NCBI RefSeq assembly: GCF_000221045.1
Contig: NC_015856.1
Span: 1,928,687 to 1,992,686, forward strand
Direction of reading: 5' to 3'
DNA from: Collimonas fungivorans Ter331
GTDB lineage: Bacteria > Pseudomonadota > Gammaproteobacteria > Burkholderiales > Burkholderiaceae_D
DNA length: 64,000 bases
Position numbers and translations under genes: made by a program. Position 1 is the first letter of the stretch; each line of letters opens with the position of its first letter. A model generated the notes under the pieces. The model was not told where the DNA came from. It did no database searches and saw only the letters and a program-made list of their open reading frames with translations. Of this stretch, positions 18,337-27,176 are shown piece after piece.

Positions 18337-18457
18337 GGTGGGCACGCTTTTGTGCCCACGCGGGAACTCACACCACGTACATGCCATTCCGACGCCACGC
18401 AGGCATATACTCCGGCTATCGCGGTCACGCGTGGGCACAAAAGCGTGCCCACCCTAC
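18333..18457. repeat. Long inverted-repeat element, copy A
   Basis: Positions 18333-18362 and 18428-18457 are perfect 30-base reverse complements that begin with GTAGGGTGGG. Each arm is itself a hairpin (GTGGGCAC, loop GCTTTT, GTGCCCAC). The 65-base spacer shares blocks GAACTCAC, CATGCC and CTCCGGCTATC with copy C. The element sits between the convergent hydrolase and small-ORF genes, where it could act as a two-way terminator or RNA stabiliser. Confidence 0.9.
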
Positions 18458-18495
18458 CGGGCTGACTGCCGCTGTCGTTCGCGCAGTTCCTCGAT

Positions 18496-18678
18496 TCAGC
18501 AGTGGCTTTCCTCGAAGGCATTGATCAGCCTGATCATGTCTTCCATCCTGCTCTGTTCCTGGGTCGTGGTGCGGCGGTTCCACAGGATATCGAACTCGAC
18601 TACGGTCAAGTGGTATTGGATCTCGCTCAGTTCGTCTATCTCGCCGATAATGCCGGCATTCATTTCTTGCTCAAACAT
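18496..18678 (-). CDS. Small acidic protein of unknown function
   Basis: The 60-residue frame begins at an ATG with a perfect AGGAGG site six bases upstream, which argues that it is translated. It is acidic and predicted to be mainly helical, with MFEQEMNAGIIGEIDELSEI at the start and no membrane segment or signal. It begins 27 bases after marR stops and so lies at the tail of the efflux operon. I do not recognise the family. It could be a small regulator or simply a conserved hypothetical. Confidence 0.6.
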   Translation of the reverse strand: MFEQEMNAGIIGEIDELSEIQYHLTVVEFDILWNRRTTTQEQSRMEDMIRLINAFEESHC

Positions 18679-18705
18679 GTGTACCTCCTGACATGCAGAT
18701 CAATG

Positions 18706-19152
18706 TCAAATTTTCGACAACAGCTTATGCAGCAATTCTTTCAGCTTGCTGGTTTCGTCCTGGCTGAAATCCGCCAGGAGCTGGTCCAGCACATGGGTGA
18801 TGCATTCGATCAGTTTCGGGTAGATCGACCAGCCGGCCGCGGTCAGTTCGAGCGTGATTGCGCGGCTGTTCCGCGGCGAACGCAGCCGCGTCACCAGGCC
18901 TTTCCTTTCCAGCCGCCTGACCATGCGCGTCATCGCGCCGGGATCGTAAGCCACCAATTTGCACAGCGCCGCGATCGACTCTGTGCGCGAATTGGCCAGG
19001 TTGACGATGATCACGTACTGCGCCGCCGTAATGTCCAGCACCTGCAATTCCCGGTTCAGCGCGTCCAGGATCGCGCCGTGCGCGTGTTCCATCAAGGCAT
19101 CCAGGCCGGCGGCGGATTGCCGCTGTTGCCGGAGATGGGTTAGGGTAGCCAT
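18706..19152 (-). CDS. MarR-family transcriptional regulator
   Basis: The 148-residue protein has the MarR winged helix: recognition-helix region YDPGAMTRMVRRLERKGLV and the wing RSPRNSRAITLELTAAG. MarR proteins bind DNA as dimers and release it on binding phenolic or hydrophobic compounds. It is the fourth gene of the efflux operon, 18 bases after emrB, and probably controls it in addition to the divergent TetR regulator. Confidence 0.9.
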   Translation of the reverse strand: MATLTHLRQQRQSAAGLDALMEHAHGAILDALNRELQVLDITAAQYVIIVNLANSRTESIAALCKLVAYDPGAMTRMVRRLERKGLVTRLRSPRNSRAITLELTAAGWSIYPKLIECITHVLDQLLADFSQDETSKLKELLHKLLSKI

Positions 19153-19170
19153 GGCAGCTTGATGGTTTCG

Positions 19171-20709
19171 TCAGTGCGCCGCCGAGGTGTCGGCAATGCG
19201 TTTGGGCTTCGGCGCGAACCATACCGCAGTCGCCGCCAGCAGGAATGACAGCGCCGCCATCATGAAAATATGGTTGGTCGACAGCATGATGCTTTGCGAC
19301 TGCACGGTTTGCTCGATGCTGAGCCGCGCCTGTTCCGCGCTCAGGCCGGACTGCACCAGGGTATTGCTGGCGTTGCCGGCCTGGTCGACCAGGCCCGACA
19401 GTTCGGCGTGATAATAGATCGCCTTGTTTTCCCAGCTGGTGTTGACCAGCGAAGTGGCGATGGCGCCCGACATGGTGCGGCAGAAACTCATCAGGCCGGC
19501 AGCGGAGGCGGTCTCGGAGAAATTGACGCTGCTCAGCGCCAGTCCGGTCAGCGGCACGAAGAACAGCGGCATGCCTATGCCTTGCAGCAGCAGCGGCCAG
19601 CCGATCTGGAAGGTGGTCATGTCGGTGCTGTTGAAGCTGCGCAGCAAGGTCACCGAACCGAGCCACAGCACGCCCAGGCACACCAGCTTGCGCGGATCGA
19701 CTTTGGTCGACAGCTTGGCGACGAAGGGCGCGGTCATGACCGCCAGGATGCCGCTCAAGGCGGTGGTCTGGCCGGAGTGGGTAGCGGTGTAGCCCATGTA
19801 GCCTTGCAGCCACAGCGGCGTCAGCACGGTGGCGCCGAAGAAGGCGCCGAACGCCAGGCAGATGGTGATCACGCTGGCCGAATAGCCGCGGTGCCGGAAC
19901 ACCCGCAGGTCGACCACCGGATTGCGCTCGGTCAGTTCCCAGATCAGGAAGGCGATGAAGCCGATGGTGGCTACCAGCGCCAGGGCCATGATTTCAGGCG
20001 AGGCGAACCAGTCTTTTTCCTTGCCCTGGTCCAGCATCAGCTGCAGGGCCGCGACCCAGACGATCATCAGCCCCATGCCGACTTTGTCGATGGGCACTTT
20101 CACCAGCGACGATTCGTAGCGCTTGAACATTTTCCAGCCAAGGTAACCGCAGATCAGCGCCACCGGCACGTTGATGTAGAAAATGTAGGGCCAGCTGTAC
20201 TGGTCGCACAAGACGCCGCCCAGTATCGGCCCGGCAATCGGCGCAATCAGGGTGGTCATGGCCCACAGTCCGACCGCGGTCGGCGCTTTCTCCTTGGGGA
20301 AAACCCGCAGCAGCAAGGTCTGCGAGAGCGGGATCAGCGGGCCGCCGGCCAGTCCCTGGAAGATGCGGAAGGCGATCAGCAGGCCGAGCGAATTGGCCAG
20401 CCCGCACAGCGCCGAGAACACGCCGAACATGACCATCGACGTGATGAACACGCGCACCGCGCCGAAGCGGTTGGCGAGCCAGCCGGTCAGCGGCACGGTG
20501 ATCGCTTCCGCCACCGCGTACGAAGTGATGACGTAGGTGCCCTGGCTGGAGGAGGCGCCGAGCGCGCCGGAGATGGTCGATACCGAGACGTTGGCGATGG
20601 TGGTGTCGAGCACCGCGATGAAGTTGGCGGCGGCCAGCAGCAGGCCGGCGCCGATCAGCTGCGCCCCGGCCAGGGGCTTGATCGGCAGCTCTGAAGAAAT
20701 GGATGGCAT
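19171..20709 (-). CDS. emrB: EmrB/QacA-type multidrug exporter (MFS DHA2, 14 helices)
   Basis: The 512-residue inner-membrane protein has the DHA2 pattern: LDTTIANVSVSTISGALGAS in the first helix region, the LANRFGAVRVF motif A loop, and motif C-like GPILGGVL. About 14 hydrophobic segments are visible. With EmrA and an outer-membrane channel it forms a proton-driven pump that moves drugs from the cytoplasm to the outside. It starts 18 bases after emrA ends. Confidence 0.92.
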   Translation of the reverse strand: MPSISSELPIKPLAGAQLIGAGLLLAAANFIAVLDTTIANVSVSTISGALGASSSQGTYVITSYAVAEAITVPLTGWLANRFGAVRVFITSMVMFGVFSALCGLANSLGLLIAFRIFQGLAGGPLIPLSQTLLLRVFPKEKAPTAVGLWAMTTLIAPIAGPILGGVLCDQYSWPYIFYINVPVALICGYLGWKMFKRYESSLVKVPIDKVGMGLMIVWVAALQLMLDQGKEKDWFASPEIMALALVATIGFIAFLIWELTERNPVVDLRVFRHRGYSASVITICLAFGAFFGATVLTPLWLQGYMGYTATHSGQTTALSGILAVMTAPFVAKLSTKVDPRKLVCLGVLWLGSVTLLRSFNSTDMTTFQIGWPLLLQGIGMPLFFVPLTGLALSSVNFSETASAAGLMSFCRTMSGAIATSLVNTSWENKAIYYHAELSGLVDQAGNASNTLVQSGLSAEQARLSIEQTVQSQSIMLSTNHIFMMAALSFLLAATAVWFAPKPKRIADTSAAH

Positions 20710-20727
20710 GGTCTGCTTTCCTGTTGC

Positions 20728-21918
20728 CTACATGCGCGCAGCCGGGGCGCTCTTGTCGCCGCGCGTATCGATAGCGACTTCCATCGACAGGCCGACGCTC
20801 AAGGGTTTGGCGATCAATTCCTTGCGGTCGATCGAAATCCGTACCGGCAGCCGCTGCACCACCTTGATCCAGTTGCCGGTGGCGTTTTGCGCCGGAATCA
20901 TGGCGAACGCCGAACCGGTGCCGCCCGACAGGCCGACCACGGTGCCGTGGTATTCGACCGAACCGCCGTAGATGTCGGCGCTCATGGTGACCGGTTGCCC
21001 CAGTTGCACCTGGGTCAGCTGTCCTTCCTTGAAATTGGCGTCGACGTGCATCGATTGGGTCGGCACCACGGTCATCAGGGCGGTGCCGGCCTGCACCCGC
21101 TGGCCGACCTGGACCTGGCGCCGCGCCACCACGCCGTCGACCGGGGCGCGCAAGACGGTGCGTTCCAGGTCCAGCTTGGCCTGGTCGCGCTTGGCGCGGG
21201 CCAGTTCAACTTCGGGATTGGTGGCGACGGTGGTGTTGGCGGTCAGCACCGTGCTGGCTTGCTGGGCGCCGATGGCGGCGCTGCGGTTGCTCTTGGCTTG
21301 TATGGCGCCGGCTTCGGCGACTTTCATGCTGGCTTGCGCGGTCAGCAGCGCGCTGCGGGCATTGGTCAGTTCTTCACCGGAGACCGAGCCGGACTTGGCC
21401 AGCGCTTCGCGCCGGCGCAAATCGAGTTCGGCGCGCTGCAAGTCCGCTTGCGCCGACAGCACCTGTGCCGCGGCGCGGCTCTGTTCGGCATCGCGCGCCA
21501 GGACCTGGGCCGCCAGCCCGGCGTCGTTGGCGAAATAGGCCTGCACACGGCGCTGTGAGCGATCGAGGTCGGCTTCCGCCTGCAGCAGCGCCAGCTTGGC
21601 GTCGCTATTGTCGATCACGACCAGCACCTCGCCTTGCTTCACATATTGGGTATCGACCACCTTGACATCGGCGACGATGCCGTTGATGGCCGGCGTGATC
21701 TGGGAAATTTCAGCCGCGGTATAGGCATTGTCGGTGCTGATGTAGCGCGAGCCGATGAAATGCCAGTAAGTGGCGTAGGAAAGGCCGCCGAGCAGGACGA
21801 CGCCGCCCAGGATGGCGAACAGTTTCTTGCGTTTTTTTGTAGTGGCCGCCTGTTCTGCCTTGAGCGTGGCTTCGGTGGATGCGAGTTCTTGGACTGCCTG
21901 GGAATCGGAATGTGACAT
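20728..21918 (-). CDS. emrA: EmrA/HlyD-type periplasmic adaptor
   Basis: The 396-residue protein has one N-terminal membrane helix (about 33-54), a barrel/lipoyl half IVADVKVVDTQYVKQGEVLVV, a long coiled coil (about 100-215) and the second lipoyl half RAPVDGVVARRQVQVGQRV. It links the EmrB pump in the inner membrane to the outer-membrane channel. It starts 24 bases after the channel gene ends. Confidence 0.92.
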   Translation of the reverse strand: MSHSDSQAVQELASTEATLKAEQAATTKKRKKLFAILGGVVLLGGLSYATYWHFIGSRYISTDNAYTAAEISQITPAINGIVADVKVVDTQYVKQGEVLVVIDNSDAKLALLQAEADLDRSQRRVQAYFANDAGLAAQVLARDAEQSRAAAQVLSAQADLQRAELDLRRREALAKSGSVSGEELTNARSALLTAQASMKVAEAGAIQAKSNRSAAIGAQQASTVLTANTTVATNPEVELARAKRDQAKLDLERTVLRAPVDGVVARRQVQVGQRVQAGTALMTVVPTQSMHVDANFKEGQLTQVQLGQPVTMSADIYGGSVEYHGTVVGLSGGTGSAFAMIPAQNATGNWIKVVQRLPVRISIDRKELIAKPLSVGLSMEVAIDTRGDKSAPAARM

Positions 21919-21942
21919 GTTGTTCTTACCTATTGAGTTTGA

Positions 21943-23376
21943 TCAGATTGCAGCCTGGCGATAACCGCCGCCCAGCGCCCGCACCAGCTGTACGTCCAGC
22001 GCGAACATGCGCGAGCGCAGCGTCGACAGGTCGCGCTGGTTGGTGAGCAGGGTGTCTTGCGCGTTGAGCACGTCGAGGTAGGTCGCCAGTCCGCCTGCAT
22101 AGCGGTTCTGGGCGATCTGGGCGGCTGCCGCGGCGGCGTCGACCGCTTCCTGCACCTTGCCCAGGCGTCCAGACAAGGCTTTTTCGCTGACGGCGGCATC
22201 GGCGACATCCTGCAATGCCTGCGTCACGGCGTTGTCGTAGTTGGCCACCGCTTCGTCATAGCTGGCGCTGGCCTGGCGATACTGGCCGCGCAGGCGGCCG
22301 CCCTCGAAGATCGGCAGCGAGATGGCGGGGCCGATGCTGCCGATGTCGGAGCCGGCCTTGGTCAGCATGCCCAGTCCCAGCGACTGGAAGCCAAGGTAAG
22401 CGGTCAGGTTCACGTTCGGATAGAACTGCGCCTTGGCGACCTTGATCTGCTTGGCGGCGGCTTCGGCGCGCAGGCGCGCGGCCACCACGTCCGGCCGCCG
22501 GCCGAGCAGGTTCACGGGCAGCTGCGACGGCAAGGCAAACGGCTTGGACAGGTCGAGCACCGGCCGTTGCAACGACAAGCCGCGGTCCGGTCCGGCGCCG
22601 AGCAGGGCGGCCAGCTTGTTGCGTTGCAGGGCTATCGATTCGTCCAGGCTCAGCAGGTCGGCTTCGGCGCTGGCTTTGCGCGCCACTACCTGCTTGACGC
22701 TGCCGAGCGTCTCCAGGCCGTTGAGGCGGCGCTGTTCAAACAGGTCGAGCGTCTGTATCCGCACCTGCAGCGCTTCTTGCGCCGTGTCGTGCTGGCTCAG
22801 CAGGCGTTCGAATTCGGCATAGGCGGCGGCGATCGAGGTCGCCAGCGCGATGCGGGCCTGGGCGGCGTCGGCCCTGGCGGCTTCCAGATCGGACGTGGCG
22901 GCGGCCAAGGCGGCGCGGTTCTTGCCCCAGAAATCGATTTCATAACTGAGGTTGAGCGTGGCCTTGCCCTCGACGTTGTAGTTTGGCGGCACGAACTCTG
23001 GCGGCACGCCGTTGTTGTAGCTTTGCTTCATGTAGTCAGCCGAGGCATTGGCGCTGACTTGCGGCAGCAGGGCAGCGCCTTGCTGCTGGGCCACGCCTTG
23101 CGCTTTCAGCAGGCGCGCCTGGGCTGCCGCCAGCGACGGTGCGCCCTTCAAGCCTTCGGCGATCAGCCTGTCGAGTTGCGGATCGCGGTAAATCGTCCAC
23201 CAGTTATCGTCCGGCCAACTGACGGCATTGCCGGCCAGCTGGCCGGCTTGGTAACTGCTGATGTCCTTGGGTACGGCGCGCGGGCCGATTTCGGAAAACG
23301 GGGCGCAGCCGCTGATGCTTAGCGCCAGCACGCACAGGCTAAGGGCGGCGTAGGGTGGAAAACAAGGGCGTGGCAT
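21943..23376 (-). CDS. Outer-membrane efflux lipoprotein (NodT/OprM family)
   Basis: The protein is 477 residues from the ATG at 23376, preceded by AGGA; an upstream ATG at 23403 lacks a site. It has a lipoprotein signal ending in LSISGC, then the paired outer-membrane efflux repeats with long helices, including RLLKAQGVAQQQGAALLPQV and the LGRRPDVVAARLRAEAAAKQ motif. It would form the TolC-like exit duct for EmrAB. It is the first gene of the operon. Confidence 0.92.
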   Translation of the reverse strand: MPRPCFPPYAALSLCVLALSISGCAPFSEIGPRAVPKDISSYQAGQLAGNAVSWPDDNWWTIYRDPQLDRLIAEGLKGAPSLAAAQARLLKAQGVAQQQGAALLPQVSANASADYMKQSYNNGVPPEFVPPNYNVEGKATLNLSYEIDFWGKNRAALAAATSDLEAARADAAQARIALATSIAAAYAEFERLLSQHDTAQEALQVRIQTLDLFEQRRLNGLETLGSVKQVVARKASAEADLLSLDESIALQRNKLAALLGAGPDRGLSLQRPVLDLSKPFALPSQLPVNLLGRRPDVVAARLRAEAAAKQIKVAKAQFYPNVNLTAYLGFQSLGLGMLTKAGSDIGSIGPAISLPIFEGGRLRGQYRQASASYDEAVANYDNAVTQALQDVADAAVSEKALSGRLGKVQEAVDAAAAAAQIAQNRYAGGLATYLDVLNAQDTLLTNQRDLSTLRSRMFALDVQLVRALGGGYRQAAI

Positions 23377-23420
23377 AGGAAATATCCTGTTGTAAATCGA
23401 CATGGCCAAAATTCATAACT

Positions 23421-23464
23421 GAACTGTACGGTATAGTATAGTATTGACTTTTCAGCGTCGTCAA
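23421..23464 (-). promoter_or_regulatory. Promoter of the efflux operon with overlapping candidate operator
   Basis: On the minus strand TTGACG (23464-23459) and TATACT (23440-23435) form -35 and -10 boxes with an 18-base spacer. The -10 box lies in a repeated stretch GTACGGTATAGTATAGTAT (23426-23444) that also carries the half-site GTACGGTA. Such repeats at the -10 box suit binding by the divergent TetR regulator, which is inference. Confidence 0.55.
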
Positions 23465-23561
23465 GTAAAACTGTTGGCCTTGACGGGGCAGGTTTTTTTT
23501 ACAACAAAGGCGCGGCAAGCTACTGCCAGCGCCGCAGGCAGGCAAGGACAAGGAACAATCA

Positions 23562-24161
23562 ATGCGCAAGAAAAGCGAAGAACGACGACAGGCGATCCTG
23601 GACGTCGCGGCGCAGATGTTCAATGAATCGGGATTCGAAGGGACTTCGATGTCGGACATATCGGCGCGCCTGGGCGGATCGAAGGCGACGCTGTACAACT
23701 ATTTTTCGTCGAAAGAGGAAATTTTCGTCGAAGTCCTGCTGCGGCAGGCTGGCGCGCAGTTCGACCTGACCTTCGCCAGCCTGGTCGAATCCGACGATCT
23801 GCGCGCCGTCCTGCAGCGTTTCGGCGCGATGTACCTGCAGGCGAAACTGCAGCCCGAGATCATCGCTGCGCGCCGTCTCATCCTTTATCATGCCGAGCGG
23901 TCCCAGCTTGGCCAGGTCATGTACGAGCGCGGACCGAAAAAGGGCACGACCAGGATGGCCGAATTCTTCGCCAGCGCAATGGCGCGCAAACAGATCCGCG
24001 AAGCCGATGCCTGGCTCGCCGCCTTGCAGTTCCACGGTTTGATGGAGGCGGAGTGGATCGAAGTCAGGATGCTGGGGGTGGTCACGGCGGTGACAGCGGC
24101 CAAGGTGCGCGATTCGGTGGAGCGCGCCGTCGATGCCTTCATGCGGATCTATGCCATTTGA
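23562..24161 (+). CDS. TetR-family transcriptional regulator (AcrR-like)
   Basis: The 199-residue protein has an N-terminal TetR helix-turn-helix (residues 5-50) with FEGTSMSDISARLGGSKATL and YNYFSSKEEIF. The C-terminal ligand-binding part is of the AcrR C-terminal type. The gene is divergent from the efflux operon across 185 bases, so it very likely represses the pump genes until a drug binds. An AAGGAA site precedes the ATG. Confidence 0.9.
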   Translation: MRKKSEERRQAILDVAAQMFNESGFEGTSMSDISARLGGSKATLYNYFSSKEEIFVEVLLRQAGAQFDLTFASLVESDDLRAVLQRFGAMYLQAKLQPEIIAARRLILYHAERSQLGQVMYERGPKKGTTRMAEFFASAMARKQIREADAWLAALQFHGLMEAEWIEVRMLGVVTAVTAAKVRDSVERAVDAFMRIYAI

Positions 24162-24259
24162 GAGTATTCCAGCGGCAGGGAAATGTGCGCTCGCAGCATA
24201 GGGCCGCCAAGGAGCGTACAATCGAGGCATGACAGCTGCTTTCCCTGTGTGGACCACCG

Positions 24260-25090
24260 ATGTTGAACGTTGATCTCCATTGCCATTCCAATGTTTCCGA
24301 CGGCACCTTGACGCCGGCGGCGGTGGCCGCGCGCGCCAAGGCCAATGGCGTCGATATCTGGGCCCTGACCGATCACGACGAAATAGGCGGCATCGCCGCA
24401 GCGCGAGCCGCGGCGGCTGAGCTCGGCCTGCCGTATGTGGCCGGAGTCGAGATCTCGATCACCTGGGCCGCGCAGACCATCCATATCGTCGGTTTGCAAA
24501 TCGATGAAACCAATGCTGAGCTGGTGCAGGGATTGGCTGCCACGCGCGGCGGCCGCGAACGGCGTGCGCATGAAATGGCGGAGCAATTGGCGGCGGTGGG
24601 AATTCCCGGCGCCTTCGAAGGCGCCTTGAAACATGTCGGCAATCCGGACCTGATATCGCGCACCCATTTTGCCCGCTACCTGGTGGAGATCGGCCGCTGC
24701 GCCGACACCAGCGAAGTGTTCCGCAATTTCCTGACCGAAGGCAATCCCGGTTATGTCCCGCATCGCTGGGCCTCGCTGGAACAATCGGTGCGCTGGATAC
24801 GCGGCGCCGGCGGGGTGGCGGTGGTGGCGCACCCGGGCCGCTACAAACTGAGCGACCTGGCCTTCGACGCTTTTTTCAACGAATTCAAACAGCTCGGCGG
24901 CAGCGCGATCGAAGTCGTCACCGGCAGCCATACGCCGGACCAGTACGGCTATTACGCCAAGGTCGCCGCCGACTACGGTTTCCTTGCTTCGCGCGGTTCC
25001 GATTTCCACAGCCCGAGCGAATCGCGGGTTGATCTCGGCACCTTGCCGCCGCTGCCCGCCAGCCTGACGCCGGTGTGGCACAACTGGTGA
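24260..25090 (+). CDS. rnm: PHP-domain 5'-3' exoribonuclease/phosphatase (RNase AM, YciV/TrpH)
   Basis: The 276-residue protein starts MLNVDLHCHSNVSDGTLTP, giving PHP metal ligands His7, His9 and Asp14. Further motifs are LTDHDEIGG, AGVEISITW, VVAHPGRYKL and SRGSDFHSPSE. This is the YciV family: 3',5'-nucleoside bisphosphate phosphatase activity and, in E. coli, 5'-end trimming of rRNA. In related bacteria it often precedes the yciO-type gene found here at 34098; about 9 kb of other genes lies between them. Confidence 0.9.
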   Translation: MLNVDLHCHSNVSDGTLTPAAVAARAKANGVDIWALTDHDEIGGIAAARAAAAELGLPYVAGVEISITWAAQTIHIVGLQIDETNAELVQGLAATRGGRERRAHEMAEQLAAVGIPGAFEGALKHVGNPDLISRTHFARYLVEIGRCADTSEVFRNFLTEGNPGYVPHRWASLEQSVRWIRGAGGVAVVAHPGRYKLSDLAFDAFFNEFKQLGGSAIEVVTGSHTPDQYGYYAKVAADYGFLASRGSDFHSPSESRVDLGTLPPLPASLTPVWHNW

Positions 25091-25298
25091 TTTCCGCGGC
25101 ATCGCCGGCGCAATAATTTCCTCCGCCAGACCCCGAAACAGCCAGCTATGCTGCTGCGTCGCAGCATGGTTACTGCCTTTGCATGTCGGTGATTCTGTAC
25201 TACTCTGAATTTGAGCCTGATGCAGAATTTGTGCACGGGGTCTTGTCATATCTGCAGTAATGATGTGGCAGTTGCTTATCGCTTTTGAGGAGGTCGTC

Positions 25299-25799
25299 AT
25301 GGAACTTCACATGCATTCGCATCACCTGGAGCACCGCTTGCCAGACTGGCCGGCGGCAGCCGTCTCCGGTTTTGCCGCCGGTGCGGTCGTGATGGTGCTG
25401 GAACTGCTCTGGTCAACCCTGTTCATGGATACCAGCCCCTGGATCACCTCACGCATGGTGGCCGCCATCGTCCTCGGACCGGACACGATGCAAGCCAGCA
25501 CGTTCAGCGTCGGCGTGGTCGCCGTTGCGCTTGCCACCCACTATGTGCTGGGCATCGTGCTCGGCCTGATCCTTGCTGTCATCATTGCGCCTTTCCACTT
25601 TGACTCCAGCGTCGGCATGATACTGCTGACCGGCGCTGTGTTCGGCCTCGCCGTCTACCTGTTCAATTTTTACGGCATGGCGCGCTTCTTCTCGTGGTTC
25701 AACGACATGCGCGGCTGGTCGACCTTGGCTGCCCACCTGATCTTCGGCATGTCGGCAGCGATCATTTACTGGAAGCTGGAACGGCCGATAGGGCAATAA
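25299..25799 (+). CDS. Small integral membrane protein ahead of the cytochrome oxidase genes
   Basis: The protein is 166 residues from the ATG at 25299, which has a perfect GAGGAGGT site. After a His-rich start (MELHMHSHHLEHRLPDW) it has four hydrophobic segments at about 20-42, 55-85, 90-112 and 140-158. I do not recognise a named family. Its place 162 bases upstream of coxM and same strand suggest a link to the oxidase, for example in copper or haem insertion, but this is only context. The 208-base gap before it holds no gene. Confidence 0.65.
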   Translation: MELHMHSHHLEHRLPDWPAAAVSGFAAGAVVMVLELLWSTLFMDTSPWITSRMVAAIVLGPDTMQASTFSVGVVAVALATHYVLGIVLGLILAVIIAPFHFDSSVGMILLTGAVFGLAVYLFNFYGMARFFSWFNDMRGWSTLAAHLIFGMSAAIIYWKLERPIGQ

Positions 25800-25961
25800 C
25801 CGCCATCACGTGCTCCCGGCCAAGGGGGTGTCGGCGGACCAGGACAGCGATTCTGATCCGTCCCGGATGGGTTTCGCTGCGCTGACGTCTGTAGCGATCA
25901 AGGGTAGTCTTCATTGCGTCTCAATCACTGCTGCGAGTGCTTCGCAGTAGAGAGGATAGCT

Positions 25962-27164
25962 ATGGCCATGGCTGTTGCGCTCGTGTTGATGGTTGCCGCC
26001 TCGCTGCTGTTTCATTTTCTCAGCCCTTGGTGGGCCACGCCGCTGGCGTCGAACTGGCGTCAGATGGACGATACCCTGACCATCACGCTGGTCATCACCG
26101 CCATCTTCTTTGTTGTCATCAACCTGTTCATCGTCTACACCTTGCTGCGTTTTCGCCATCGCGAAGGGTGGCGCGCGGCCTACCAGCCCGACAACAAGAA
26201 ACTCGAACGCTGGCTGATCGTCGCCACCAGCATCGCCATCATGGGCCTGCTGGCGCCTGGCCTGTTTGTCTACGCGGCTTACGTAACGGTGCCGGCGAAC
26301 GCGCTGGATGTGGAAGTGGTCGGCCAGCAGTGGCAGTGGAAATTCCGCTATCCCGGACCCGGCGGCAAGCTGGGACGATCCAGCATCGACCTGGTCAGCG
26401 CCGCCAATCCGTTCGGGCTGGATCCGCGCGATCCGGCCGGCCAGGACAATATCCTGGTCAACAATAACGAACTCCACCTGCAGATCAACCAGCCGGTCAG
26501 GATGCTGCTGCGTTCGCAGGATGTGCTGCACGATTTTTACGCGCCGCCTTTCCGCGCCCGCATGAACATGGTGCCGGGCATGGTGACCTCGTTCTGGTTC
26601 ACGCCGAACAAGCTCGGCCGTTATGAAGTCTTGTGCGCGCAGCTGTGCGGCGTCGGCCATTCGGGCATGCGCGGTTATGTCGTAGTGGAGGACGCCGCCA
26701 GTTTCCAGAAATGGCTGAAGGCGCAGCCGACGTTTGCCCAGACCATGGCGCCGCCGGCTCCAGCCCCGGCGCCGCAGGTCGGCGCAGCGACTGGCGGCGC
26801 TGCAGCAGCCGTGACCGGCGATGCCCTGGTAGCGCAAGGCAAGGCGCTGGCTGAATCCAAGGCTTGCGTGGCTTGCCACACGGTGGACGGCAGTCCGCGC
26901 GTCGGTCCGACCTGGAAGGGCTTGTTCGGCAAAACCGAAACCATGGAAAACGGCTCCACCGCAAAAGTGGACGAAACTTACCTGAAGGATTTCATCCGCA
27001 ATCCGCAAGCGCGGGTGGTCAAGGGCTTTGCGCCGATGATGCCGAAGATCGACATGAGCGATGCCGAGCTGGAGGCGCTGGTGGCTTACATCAAATCCTA
27101 TGGCGCTACGGCGCCAAGCCAGCAGGCGCAGCAATCTGCACCTTCCCGCGCACCATCCCGATAA
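25962..27164 (+). CDS. coxM: Cytochrome c oxidase subunit II with fused cytochrome c domain (CoxM-type)
   Basis: The protein is 400 residues from the ATG at 25962, which follows AGAGGA. Two membrane helices (about 40-63 and 85-107) anchor a periplasmic cupredoxin domain. CuA ligands are His190 and the CAQLCGVGHSGM motif (Cys225, Cys229, His233, Met236). A Pro/Ala linker (263-285) leads to a class I cytochrome c domain with CVACH (302-306) and an axial Met in the GFAPMM segment. It accepts electrons for reduction of oxygen. A small hairpin (25931-25947) sits just before the ribosome binding site. It is the first gene of a CoxMNOP-like operon. Confidence 0.93.
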   Translation: MAMAVALVLMVAASLLFHFLSPWWATPLASNWRQMDDTLTITLVITAIFFVVINLFIVYTLLRFRHREGWRAAYQPDNKKLERWLIVATSIAIMGLLAPGLFVYAAYVTVPANALDVEVVGQQWQWKFRYPGPGGKLGRSSIDLVSAANPFGLDPRDPAGQDNILVNNNELHLQINQPVRMLLRSQDVLHDFYAPPFRARMNMVPGMVTSFWFTPNKLGRYEVLCAQLCGVGHSGMRGYVVVEDAASFQKWLKAQPTFAQTMAPPAPAPAPQVGAATGGAAAAVTGDALVAQGKALAESKACVACHTVDGSPRVGPTWKGLFGKTETMENGSTAKVDETYLKDFIRNPQARVVKGFAPMMPKIDMSDAELEALVAYIKSYGATAPSQQAQQSAPSRAPSR

Positions 27165-27176
27165 CCAAGGAACGCC

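Noticed and set aside
25150-25175. Inverted repeat ATGCTGC/GCAGCAT as a terminator after the PHP gene
   Set aside because: No T-run follows on either strand and the arms are only 7 bases.
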